Source of the DNA: Ichthyophis bannanicus
Taxonomy: Eukaryota > Chordata > Amphibia > Gymnophiona > Ichthyophiidae
Reading direction: 5' to 3'
DNA length: 64,000 nucleotides
Assembly: GCA_033557465.1 (NCBI GenBank)
Contig: CM066039.1
Location: forward strand, 399,237,440 to 399,301,439
Shown: positions 43,237 through 53,036 of the stretch, in pieces
Layout of the letters: every line of letters begins with the position of its first letter
Numbering within the stretch: the first letter of the stretch is position 1
Position numbers and translations under genes: made by a program
The notes under the pieces: model-generated
The model's database searches: none
Told to the model about the DNA's origin: nothing
The model's input: the letters and a program-made list of their open reading frames with translations, nothing else

Positions 43237-43678
43237 CTCAAATATTTCCCATTTTGAAATAAAGCACCAAAACACTAACTCTTTCTAAAATTTATACCAA
43301 AACCCTTTTAAGAGCTCTCAAGCAGAGAGCTAGTAATTAAGTCACACACTCTCACCTGCTATGAAATGGAGAGACCCTGTTAGGAGTGCCTTGGAAGGTT
43401 CTGAAGACTTTTATGCAGTCTTCAATTCTTTCACAGGCTAATTAGGCCCACTAACTCCTGATGAGGTGTCAGTGGTTTCAAAGAGCTGAGAAAGAGAAAC
43501 TAATAGCAGAGTTTTAAACCTACACCTCTATAAACCCCAAATATTTCCCCTTTTGAAATAAAGCACCAAAAAGACTAACTCTCTAAAAATGTATACCAAA
43601 ACCCTTTTAAGAGTTCTCAGGCAGAGAGCTAGTAATTAAAAGCCACATATCTTGCTTTGAGATGGAGAGACCCATCTA
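43237..43678 (-). repeat. ~300-bp CR1-A 5' monomers (right part)
   Basis: Continuation of the array at 32,135-32,537 beyond the DIRS insertion. AAATATTTCC recurs at about 43,240 and 43,540. The array ends abruptly at GAGACCCATCTAGAGC. Confidence 0.8.
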
Positions 43679-44790
43679 GAGCTTCCCTCGGACCAACTCT
43701 CTGGTAGCCCAGTGAAAGAAATAATTAGATTTGTCTGAGAAAACCTGCCTCTAGTAAAACCATGCTGCCTCAGATCCTGCAGTCCAAAGGACTCCAGAAA
43801 CCTCACTATTCTCTGTTTTAGGGAGGAGTGGTTCAGTGGTTGGGACAGAAGAAGTGACAAGCAGGCCAGAGGGCCAGGGGTTCAATTCCTGCATGGGGAC
43901 AAGCAACATCAGGCCGGAGGGACTGGAGTCTCTAGTCCCATGGCCACTCCTTGGGCAAGCCACTTAACCCTCCATTGCCTCAGGTACACTTAGATTGTGA
44001 GCCCTTCAGGGACAAGGGAATAAAAAGTACCTGTTAGTATACATGTAAACCGCACTGATTCTAAAGAGCGTGGTATAAAAAACAAATTAATTAATTAACA
44101 GCGTTTCCATTAATTTACTCACTAGAAAGGTCAAACTAACTGGCCTGCATTTCTCAACCTCACCATTACTTCCATTTTTGTGTAAAGGGACCACACGTGC
44201 CTTTCTCCAGTCCTCTGGGACCACTCCAGACTCTAAAAGAAAAGGTCAGATAGTGGAGCCGCTAGTACTTCCCCAAGTTCCTTCAGTACTCTCGGGTGTA
44301 TCCCATCCGTCGCCATTGCTTTGTCTACTTTTAGTTTAGCTGGTTCCTAATGAACACAGTCTTCTAAAAATCATTCAAGATCCCCTTCACTTCTGTTCCT
44401 ATTTGTGGGTGTTTTCTGAGGTCCTGCTCCTGGCCCTTCATCTGTGAACACAGAACAAACACATTTGTTAAGCAATTCTGCCTTATCCTCATCAGCTTCT
44501 ACATATTCCTCCCCTTTACCCTTGAGTCTTACAATACCACTTCTGCATGTCCTCCTCTCATTAATATATCTGAAAAATGTCTTATCCCCCCTTTTTACTG
44601 CATTGGCTATTTTTTCTTCTATTTGTATCTTTGCTTTCTTGACCACTTTCCTAGCTTTCTTGTTTTTTTCCAAATATTGATGCTTGTCTTCCTTTTTCTA
44701 TGTTCTCTTGGTTATTTTTGAAAGCAATTTGCTTTTTCCTCACCTTTTCAGCTACTTCTTTTGAGAACCATAGTGGCCTCCAAGTTTATT
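43672..44790 (-). mobile_element. CR1-A fragment with a SINE insert
   Basis: Minus-strand RT/linker region (QHGFTRGRFSQTNLI near 43,720; 44,673-44,371: AKIQIEEKIANAVKRGDKTF, VRLKGKGEEYVEADEDKAEL). Truncated at both ends. A SINE lies at 43,822-44,098. Confidence 0.8.
43822..44098 (+). mobile_element. SINE variant (sister of the 28.5-kb copy)
   Basis: Head GGAGGAGTGGTTCAGTGGTT and GGGTTCAATTCC, body TCCTTGGGCAAGCCACTTAA and GATTGTGAGCCCTTCAGGG, tail GTAAACCGCACTGATTCTAA...GCGTGGTATAAAA. Confidence 0.8.
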
Positions 44791-45532
44791 ACCGGATGAT
44801 CCACCTGCCTCTCCATAATAAATATTTTGGCAGGGTAGGGTACATGAAACACACTACAAATCCCAGAATCCCTTAGGTTAGGGATGGTAAGGCCCCTGCC
44901 ACAGATAAAGCCCCAGGTGATTCAAAGTAGGTGGAGAAATACCCTGGGAGATTGGGGGGTGTGGAGCTGGCTGGAGTTTCCCAGACCTAGAGAGGCTGAA
45001 TTCACTTCCTTTGGGGTGCCTGGGCTACAGCCGACAGAGGAAAAAGAAATGGAGTTGAAGCAGATTCCACTTGAGTCCTCTCTTGAAGCTAATGAGCCCA
45101 GGAACTGTTACTTAGTTATCAAGTAAGCTGATCTGATTATCTGGTGGTAAGGTATGGAAGTCCTAAAGATTGTTTAGGACTATATCCTTCCTTTTTCTCG
45201 CCTCCTGGGGAGAGGTATTTGTTTAGATTACTGCACTGCCCTGCAGGAGTTAAACTTTATGTGTGAACTGTCTTGGTCCAGATGCAGAATAAGGGCTGGA
45301 GATTACTGAAGCTACCTGGAAGTTGGGAAGTGTACTAAAGGCAGCCAATTTGTTAGCAGCCTGGAAAAGGGAGGTTTGTGCATGGAACAGTATCTCCTTT
45401 TGTTAAGTGGGAGCTGAAACTGCTGCTGGCTAGCAGCAGGGAAAGTGAAGACTTCTGGCTTTAAAACGCTGCCTTGATGAAGTGAATACCAAGCAGTAGA
45501 TGCATTAATTATACCATTTGGAACAGCTATAA
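44791..45532. other. Unassigned 740-bp interval
   Basis: Lies between two CR1-A copies. It contains CACTACAAATCCCAGAATCC, a phrase common near LTR or UTR ends, and no family motif I recognise. An 80-codon frame (44,884-45,126) has no visible domain. It could be a solo LTR or a leader, but I could not define the ends. Confidence 0.4.
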
Positions 45533-45779
45533 GAAACATAGAAACATAGAAACATGATGACAGAAAAAGACCACATGGCCTATCTAGTCTGTCCTTCCAT
45601 AACAACAACTACAACAGTCCACTTTTTACCTTTAGAGATCCTCTGTGTTGGTCCCATGCTTTTTTGAATTCAGTTACTGTCCTCATCTCTACCACCTCCA
45701 CTGGGAGACTATTCCATGGATCCACTACTCTTTCTGTAAAGAAATATTTCCGCATATCATTCCTGAATCTATCTCCCTT

Positions 45780-46433
45780 TGTGGCAGGTGCAGGCCTGTG
45801 ATCCACGGTGTCTGACATAAGCAGGCAGGCCTAGCTAGCTTGACCTGTAAATGAAGCCTGTGGAGAGGCTCATAGGAATTGCACATCCCCCAACATGCTG
45901 CTATTGTAGGATAGAACTCTGCAAGAGTACTAAACTAACTTAGATAAGCAAAACTGAGAGATGGAAAAATACAGAAAAATATGTTTAAAAGTTACTGATA
46001 AGAAAGTACATCTGCAAGGAATATAATTGGGATTGCTGACAGATGAGTTGCAGAGCCCTGCTCCCCTGCATGCACAAATTGGCTCTATGGCCTTGAGAGT
46101 ATGAAAGTAACAAGTTGATGAACTGGCCATTGTAATTGGGACTAGAAGGGGGGTATGCAGGTGCCGAGCCCACTGAAGGAACATAATTGGATAATCTTAT
46201 CAGTACCGGGACCAATGGAAGGGGTACGGGAGGTACGGGAGAGTACCGGGACCAATGAAATGTTTTTCTATACCTAGAATGGAACAGAAGTCTATAAAAG
46301 TTGTTGTAATGCTAGAAAACTTTGCTCAGCCATTTTGAATTTGATTCTGCTTGAGACTTGTGCACAAATAAATGATTTGGACCTTCTGAACAGACTCCTG
46401 GTATTATTGGTTTGTCTGCACTTTGCTGCTTCA
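45780..46433 (+). repeat. ERV 5' LTR
   Basis: 654 bp from TGTGGCAGGTGCAGGCC to GCTTTGCTGCTTCA-type end (reads CTTTGCTGCTTCA). Two CCAAT motifs (near 46,212 and 46,251), TATAAAA at 46,293-46,299 and AATAAA at 46,367-46,372 fit a U3-R-U5 promoter/terminator. It carries an 11-bp duplication-type insertion around GGGAGAGTACCGGGACCAAT that is absent from the 3' LTR and adds a spacer before the second CCAAT. Confidence 0.95.
46293..46299 (+). promoter_or_regulatory. TATA box of the ERV 5' LTR
   Basis: TATAAAA about 42 bp after the second CCAAT motif and 68 bp before the AATAAA, a spacing compatible with a short R region. Transcription would start about 25-30 bp downstream. Confidence 0.7.
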
Positions 46434-46439
46434 TATTCT

Positions 46440-46457
46440 TGGTGCATTGGCCGGGAA
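46440..46457 (+). promoter_or_regulatory. Primer binding site, tRNA-Gly type
   Basis: TGGTGCATTGGCCGGGAA, 6 nt after the LTR end. It is complementary over 18 nt to the 3' end of vertebrate tRNA-Gly (the GCATTGG-type acceptor), including CCA. Minus-strand DNA synthesis would start here. Confidence 0.85.
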
Positions 46458-47191
46458 GTTGTGGAATCAAAGTGTATATAGGGCAATATACCACGACTTT
46501 CCGTCTCTATAGGCTTGGTCCTGCCGGGATCGCGCCCTTCCGACGAGGGCTGCTCCCTGGCGCCGCCGGTCCCTTGTATCGGAGGGAGCTGGTCGGACCT
46601 CGGCGGGTGCTGGGCCCGGCTGGAGCCAACGCCTCGAACCCGAGTGAGGGGAGTCCGAGGTCCAACTCATGCGCCTGCTTGGGAAGTTTGAGGACCGGAT
46701 CCGGTGAGTATAGTTTTGATTTGGTGTCTAGACAGATATAGAAAGAGCAGTACTGCCATTGGAACTTGGAATTTGGAATTTGTAATCTCGAGATATTGGA
46801 AATTGGTAAGAGAGCTTGATCACCTCTCAAAGAAGGGCCGAGTAACCCCGCATGGGTATTCGCAGGGTGAAACCCCCATCTTTTTGTAATTGGGAAATTG
46901 GTAAGACTAGTCAGAATAGATAGAAACGAATGCATTCTGGGATACGTTGCTAGCATGATTGTGTGACTGAAGTGTGAATGAGAGGTCTGGCAGCACGGAC
47001 CAAGTGAAGGCGGACCCCTGAGTAGCGCATTTCCTGACCGGGCGACCGCGTTCAGGTCGCGAAAAGGGGGAAGCGATTGTCGTCTTGTCTTGTTATTTGT
47101 ACTCCTTATACGTTTCCAGGGCCGTGAGGACCCCTTACCCACGGTCCGCCCTCCTTTTCCCTTCTGTCTGTTGTTGCGCGCACACATCGAA
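46458..47191 (+). other. ERV leader with splice donor and open gag-frame extension
   Basis: A 734-bp untranslated leader. GGATCCG|GTGAGTAT at 46,703/46,704 is a strong splice-donor consensus and probably serves env mRNA. The gag frame is open upstream of its ATG from 46,982 (after a TGA at 46,979-46,981), with a CTG at 47,018 and no ATG. This extension encodes a hydrophobic run (LVLLFVLLI) close to gag. Confidence 0.6.
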
Positions 47192-49075
47192 ATGGGAGGG
47201 GCGGGGTCTACTAGAAACACTCCATTAGAATGTATGATCGCACATTTTAAAGAGGGATATTCTGGAGATTATGGTATTAAAATGACAGCAGCCCGTTTAC
47301 AGATTTTGTGTACTAGGGAGTGGCCCGATCTAGACCCCACCTGGCCCCGAGAAGGAACGTTCAATGTAGAAATTATTCAGTTAGTACACCGTAGAGTGCG
47401 GATAGCGCACCCCGATCAGTACCCCTATATAGATTCCTGGTTAAGTATTTGTGAAGATCCGCCCCTCTGGGCGCAGCGCTGTTATGAGGAACAGTGCAGA
47501 ATAATGTTAGCTAAAACAGATTCTAGACAGAAAACGGAACAGCCTAGAATGAAAGAGCAGGATAAGAAGTCCAGGAAGAAGCCCATCCTGGTAGATCCTG
47601 ATTCCCCAGAAATAATTCCCAGACAGCCTCGAACCCCAGGTCCGATAAGAGTAGCCCGGCGTCCTGCCCCAGAGCCCCAGAGACAGCCGGTGCGGGACCC
47701 AACCCCTGACCCACCTCCCGGAGGGCAGAGAGAGGAAATAGCTGAAGAAGATGATATTACAGGAATGGAAAAAGGCGAGTCAGATATAGAGATAGAGGAG
47801 GAGGAAAATGAAAATGCCCCAAGCGAGGATGACAGCGTACAAGTGGTTGTCAGCACTAGCTTGCCAGCAAAATGTACACCCAAAGTGAAACCTGTTGAGA
47901 AAGTGAAAGTGACCTCTGGAAAGACAGTTACGAAAACAACCCTTAGATCCCACAAGACAGCTACTGCTAAAATGATGCCTTTACGGCAAGTCCCGGGAGT
48001 ACCTATAAAGAACGAAAATGAGGAGGTGGTAGTGGGACCCTTAACTTATGTGTATATCCCTTTCTCTACAACTGATTTGTTAAATTGGAGGTCGCATTAT
48101 GCCTCCTATACTAATAAGCCCCAGGAGCTGACAGAATTAGTAACTACTATTATGGAAACCCACCAACCCACCTGGCCAGATTGCCGCCAGCTCCTGACCA
48201 CCCTATTCACGACAGAGGAGCGAACACGAATTAGAAAAGCAGCTATTGAGTGGATGGCAGATAACCCTGTAGCTCCGGGACAGGGGCTGGACAGAATAGA
48301 CTATCGGGAAGCGGCCCAGAGAGAATTCCCGAATGAAGACCCCCATTGGGATCCAAATACAGAGGAAGGATCCACAGCCCTAGCCCGTTTTCGCCAAGGC
48401 TTTTTACAAGGCCTGAGAAGGGGGGGCCAAAAAGCTATGAACCTTTCCAAAGTTGCAGGAGTTATCCAAGGTGTAGATGAGAACCCAGCAGACTTTCATG
48501 AAAGATTAATTGGAGCATACAGAATGTATACTCCCTATGATCCCGAAGCACCAGGAAGTTTATGTATGATGAATTCTGCTTTTGTAAACCAGTCTCAACC
48601 AGACATCAGACGTAAATTACAGAAATTAGAAGGGTTTGCGGGCATGAATGCAACACAGTTACTGGAAGTCGCTCATAAAGTGTATGTGAATCGTGATAAT
48701 GAAAGGCAGAGAGAATGTGATAGAAAGATGAAGAAGAAAGCTGATTTTTTGGCTGCGGCCATAGTTGAACAGAAAAGGGGAGGTATCCCTAGTCGACGGA
48801 GCAGAGGAAGAGGGCGGGGCCAAGGCGGAGGCCGGTCCCAGAAGCTAGGCGTAAACCAATGCGCCTATTGCAGAGAAGAAGGACATTGGAGAAATACGTG
48901 CCCGCAACTCGAAGACGCCCAGCAAGATGACGACAGCAATCATCAATGGCGAGAAGAAAGACGAGGCTATCCCCAAAACCGCGGAGGAGCCAATCGAGAA
49001 CAATTCCAGCGAGAAAGAGGAGGAGCCATTCAAGCATTGGCCACAGCGATCCATGATGAAAATGACGTGGATTAG
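47192..49075 (+). CDS. gag: ERV Gag polyprotein (MA-CA-NC), intact
   Basis: 627 residues ending at UAG 49,073-49,075. I choose ATG 47,192 because it begins M-G-G-A-G-S, a myristoylation-type matrix N-terminus; the longer frame lacks an upstream ATG. Order: matrix (about 1-125), an acidic/proline-rich linker (about 130-270, PDPPPGG and EEEENENAPSED), capsid from about 275 (YIPFSTTDLLNW, THQPTWPDCRQLL, then the major-homology-like GVDENPADFHERL), and nucleocapsid with one CCHC knuckle (C-A-Y-C ... H ... C, from residue about 557) flanked by RGRGRGQGGGR. I see no PPxY late motif. One knuckle and this capsid start are gammaretroviral traits. It is the only fully open retroviral gene here. Confidence 0.92.
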   Translation: MGGAGSTRNTPLECMIAHFKEGYSGDYGIKMTAARLQILCTREWPDLDPTWPREGTFNVEIIQLVHRRVRIAHPDQYPYIDSWLSICEDPPLWAQRCYEEQCRIMLAKTDSRQKTEQPRMKEQDKKSRKKPILVDPDSPEIIPRQPRTPGPIRVARRPAPEPQRQPVRDPTPDPPPGGQREEIAEEDDITGMEKGESDIEIEEEENENAPSEDDSVQVVVSTSLPAKCTPKVKPVEKVKVTSGKTVTKTTLRSHKTATAKMMPLRQVPGVPIKNENEEVVVGPLTYVYIPFSTTDLLNWRSHYASYTNKPQELTELVTTIMETHQPTWPDCRQLLTTLFTTEERTRIRKAAIEWMADNPVAPGQGLDRIDYREAAQREFPNEDPHWDPNTEEGSTALARFRQGFLQGLRRGGQKAMNLSKVAGVIQGVDENPADFHERLIGAYRMYTPYDPEAPGSLCMMNSAFVNQSQPDIRRKLQKLEGFAGMNATQLLEVAHKVYVNRDNERQRECDRKMKKKADFLAAAIVEQKRGGIPSRRSRGRGRGQGGGRSQKLGVNQCAYCREEGHWRNTCPQLEDAQQDDDSNHQWREERRGYPQNRGGANREQFQRERGGAIQALATAIHDENDVD

Positions 49076-49142
49076 GACAGACCGGGCTCCAAGTTTGCTT
49101 TAGGTCTCCAGGAGCCTATGGTCGGAATACAAATAGGAGACC
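49073..49142 (+). promoter_or_regulatory. Gag-pol stop-codon readthrough signal with H-type pseudoknot
   Basis: UAG at 49,073-49,075 is followed by G, then an 8-nt spacer (49,076-49,083). Stem 1 is GGGCTCC (49,084-49,090) with GGAGCCT (49,111-49,117). Stem 2 is GGTCTCC (49,103-49,109) with GGAGACC (49,136-49,142). The loops interlock as a pseudoknot, with 1 nt between the stems and an 18-nt second loop. Pol continues in the same frame. The layout matches the known gammaretroviral readthrough element. Confidence 0.85.
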
Positions 49143-52100
49143 AAGTTATGGACTTTATGGTTGATACTGGAGCACAACATTCAGTAATAGATAAAAAGAT
49201 AGCCCCATTTTCTACAAAAGCAGTCACCATTATAGGAGCAACTGGTGCCAAAGCTACAAAGTCTTTTCTTCAGAATCGTATATGCAGTCTAGGAGGACAG
49301 CAAATAACTCATCAATTCCTTTACATGCCCGAATGTCCAGTGCCACTACTGGGACGAGATATGTTAGCCAAGCTTCAAGCACAAATATCTTTCTCTGAAA
49401 AAGGAGAAATGCAAATGACAGTAAATCCCCAAGCCAAACCAGCAGGAATAATGCTGCTGACAGTTCCCCGAGAAGAAGAATGGAGGTATTACATTGATGA
49501 CTCTATCCAAGACATTTACTTCGAACAAACTTTAAAGAACATCCATGCACCACCTGGAGTATGGGCAGAAGGCAGTCCCCCAGGCCTAGCCAAGCATATA
49601 GCTCCAGTGATTGTAACCCTCAAGCCTAGTGCTACACCAGTACATGTCAAGCAGTACCCTCTCCCAAGAGCCGCAATTGAAGGCATTCATCGCCACCTGC
49701 AAAGATTGCTCGAGTATGGCCTACTAAAAGTATGCCAATCCCCATGGAACACTCCACTTTTGCCAGTAAAGAAACCTGGGACGGAGGATTACCGCCCAGT
49801 ACAAGACTTAAGGAGAGTAAATGATGCAGTTGAAACTATACATCCAGTTGTACCCAATCCTTACACTCTTCTAGGACTGATACCTGCTGAAGCTACCCAT
49901 TTCACTGTACTGGATCTAAAAGACGCATTCTTTTGCATAAGATTAGCCCCTGTAAGTCAAATATTGTTTGCATTTGAATGGCAGGACCCTATCTCTGGAA
50001 GAGGGGGCCAACTCACCTGGACACGATTACCCCAAGGATTCAAAAATTCGCCTACCATCTTTAGTGCTGCATTGAATCAAGACCTTTCAAGCTATCCAGT
50101 GGCCCCGGGGAAGAGAGTGCTTCTCCAATATGTGGATGATCTGCTGATAGCTGCCATATCAGAAAGTGAATGTATACTAGCCACCAAAGATCTCTTGCAG
50201 TTACTAGATGAAGCTGGATACAAAGTTTCCAGAGCAAAAGCACAGCTATGCCAAAAAGAAGTAAAATACTTGGGTTTCCGTATAACCCAAGGAAGCCGAA
50301 GATTAGGCAGAGAAAGAAAAGAAGCAGTATGCAGAATTCCAACCCCAACAACCAGAAAGCAAGTCAGAGCCTTTCTGGGAGCGGCAGGATATTGCCGAAT
50401 CTGGATACCCAACTTTGCCCAAATTGCCAAACCACTGTATGAAGCCACAAAAGGAGAAGAGAAGTCGCCACTGGAGTGGGGACTTGAGCAGGATACAGCC
50501 TTCAAGAAGTTAAAGGAAGAATTGATGTCATCACCAGCACTTGGACTACCAGATGTCCACAAGCCTTTCCACTTGTTTGTACATGAAGCACAGGGAAATG
50601 CCTTAGGCATGTTGACTCAGAAGTTGGGAAATTGGGAGCGACCTGTAGCATACCTATCGAAACAGTTGGACACTGTGGCCAAAGGATGGCCACCATGCCT
50701 GAGAGCAGTTGCAGCTACAGCACTATTAGTGAGTGAAGCAGACAAGCTCACACTAGGACAGAACATACGAGTCACTGTGCCACATGCAGTCCTTGCCCTC
50801 ATGGAACAAAAAGCAAATTATTGGCTCACCAATTCCCGAATGTTGAAATACCAGAGCATGTTATGTGAAAACCCACAGATACAACTAGAAGTGAGTCATG
50901 CCTTGAATCCAGCCACCTTGATACCCATCAGTGAAGAACTCCCAGAACATGATTGTATCGAAGTCATGGAAACTGTGTTCTCCAGTCGACCCGACTTGAC
51001 AGATGTGCCCATAGACAATCCTGACCAAATCTATTATGTTGATGGGAGCAGTCTCATCCTCGATGGACGACGCTGTGCCAGATATGCAGTCGTCACTCAA
51101 CACGAAGTAGTTGAATCATCAGCTTTAGCCTCAGGTACATCAGCCCAAAAAGCCGAATTGATAGCACTCACCAGAGCATTATTGTTAGGAGAATAACTTG
51201 TGCTAAATGTATATACAGATTCCAAATATGCCTTCACCACTCTACATGCCCATGGAGCTCTCTATAAAGAACGAGGACTCATCACATCCGGAGGAAAGTC
51301 AGTCAAATATGGTCCCGAGATATTGATGTTACTTGATGCAGTTTGGGCCCCAACACGTGTAGCTGTCATGCATTGCAGAGGACATCAAGCAGGAAAAGGA
51401 GAAGTTGCCCGAGGAAATAGATTTGCAGATGCTTCAGCACGACAAGCAGCTATGACCAGACAGATTACCCCACAAGCTATGCCAATGCAAGCAGCATTGT
51501 TTCCAGTACCTCTGAATTTATGGACACCACGATATACCACCAAAGAATTAGATTACTACTGTAACAAAGAAGATGGAGTACTGAAAGATGGATGGATTGA
51601 GCTGCCACCAGAAGAGGGCAGTCAACCCCCTGGACGAATAGTAATTCCTGAATTGTTAGGACCATCTTTTGTCAAAGCTTTTCATGAAGCCACCCACTAT
51701 GGGAAAAGTGCTATGGAAAAAGCACTCAGACCACATTTTTACATTACTCTGTTGACAACCATATCAGCTTCAGTAGCACGTCAATGTCTAATCTGTGCCA
51801 AAAATAATGCCAAGCAAGGCCTTATAACGGCACCCCGAGTTCAGTCAGGAGGTGTAACCCCCATGCACAACCTCCAAATTGATTTTACCGAAATGCCAAG
51901 AGCCAATGGATACCATTACCTATTAGTATTAGTTTGTACTTTCTCTGGGTGGGTAGAAGCCTTCTCAACTAGAACTGAGAAAGCCCGAGAAGTTACCAAA
52001 GTTTTAATGAGAGAGATTGTCCCTAGGTTCGGAATTCCAGCAGTAATAGGGTCAGACAATGGACCCTCATTTGTCTCCCAGGTTACTCAACAGTTAGCAA

Positions 52101-52717
52101 AAGCTTTGCAGATACAATGGAAACTCCACACTGCATACAGACCCCAGAGTTCAGGGAAAGTTGAGCGAATGAATCGTACCCTAAAAGCCCAAATGTCCAA
52201 GCTTTGTCAGGAGACACACTTGAAGTGGCCCCAAGTGCTCCCAATAGCTTTACTCAGAATACGCTCAGCTCCTGTAAAGTAAACAGGTTTTTCCCCTTTT
52301 GAAGTCCTGTATGGTAAACCCCCGCCAATAGTGCAGGGAATTAAAGGAAGTTTAGCCCAAATTGGTTCAGAAGTAACCAGACAAGAACTCCTAGCTCTTA
52401 GTTTTGTTCTGCAGACTCTCCATGCGTGGATCCAAGACCAGTTGCCTATCAACTTGACGGAACCTTTGCATCCCTATCAGCCTGGTACCTCGGTGTGGAT
52501 CAAAGATTGGAAGAAGACACCGTTGGAACCCCATTGGAAGGGACCGTACACCGTCATCCTGTCTACCCCAACTGCAGTAAAGGTAGCCGAGATCGACGCC
52601 TGGATCCACCACAGCAGAGTCAAGCCTGCCGCTGATCCTGAACCCGAGCAGTGGACCGCAGAGCAGCATCTTGATGCACCCTTGCGAGTTACTCTGAGAC
52701 GGCAACCAGCAGCTTAG
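49076..52717 (+). pseudogene. pol: ERV Pol (PR-RT-RNase H-IN) with two in-frame TAA codons
   Basis: Same frame as gag, about 1,213 codons. Protease: FMVDTGAQHSV (catalytic Asp codon 49,163). RT: KKPGTEDYRPVQDLRRVN, FTVLDLKDAFFCIRLAP, LPQGFKNSPTIF and YVDD (50,129-50,140). RNase H: YYVDGSSL, AQKAELIAL, YTDSKYAF. A TAA at 51,194-51,196 falls inside RNase H, and the register resumes at once. Integrase: an HHCC module (H...H, CLIC), then D (51,881), D (52,055) and E (52,163) with D,D35E spacing. A second TAA at 52,280-52,282 lies just after the catalytic core, and the frame then continues to TAG at 52,717. Catalytic residues are all present. The two nonsense codons make the locus defective unless they are sequence errors. 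Confidence 0.9.
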
Positions 52718-53036
52718 ACACTTCATCACAGTGCTTTGCAGTAGCCAAGTCTTTCGAAGAGGATTGCTGTTTTCCATGCAGCAACAGTTTTGGTTCAACG
52801 AACTCAATCTGTGCGTGATTCTGCACACTACTTTGATACTACATTGACTAGCCAGACTTCACAAGCCAACTGAAATTGCTAATAAGTTGGTTAATGTGTA
52901 CTGGACAACCTGAGGATCTTCAATCAACACTCAGCACCCGTTAAATTGCTTCATTAGCAAACGGGACGAAGAAAAGAGAACGCCGTGATCAAGATCAGCA
53001 AGCTGAGGATTCAGAAGAACTCCAATCAACATCAAC
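52718..53036 (+). other. Pol-env intergenic segment
   Basis: 319 bp between the pol stop and env ATG. No ORF of note. The env splice acceptor would be expected in or before this segment (a pyrimidine-poor TTTGCAG lies near 52,740), but I cannot assign it. Confidence 0.4.

Larger units (their letters stand above)
31205..43678 (-). mobile_element. CR1-A 5' part with ORF1 and tandem 5' monomers, split by DIRS
   Basis: 31,205-31,985 (minus) encodes CR1-A ORF1. To its right lies 5' UTR-like DNA that becomes a tandem array of ~300-bp monomers. The array is interrupted at 32,538-43,236 by a DIRS nest and resumes at 43,237 with AAATATTTCCCATTTTGAAA, the expected continuation. At 43,678 it stops and a different CR1-A copy starts. 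Confidence 0.75.

Noticed and set aside
43837..43963. Short antisense frame with apparent coding bias
   Set aside because: It falls across a SINE head and body, and the same antisense frame recurs in other SINE copies.
46507..47220. 237-codon minus-strand frame in the ERV leader
   Set aside because: Antisense to the leader; no domain, and the plus strand explains the region.
47482..47955. 157-codon minus-strand Ser-rich frame
   Set aside because: Antisense shadow of gag, caused by its Glu/Asp-rich linker.
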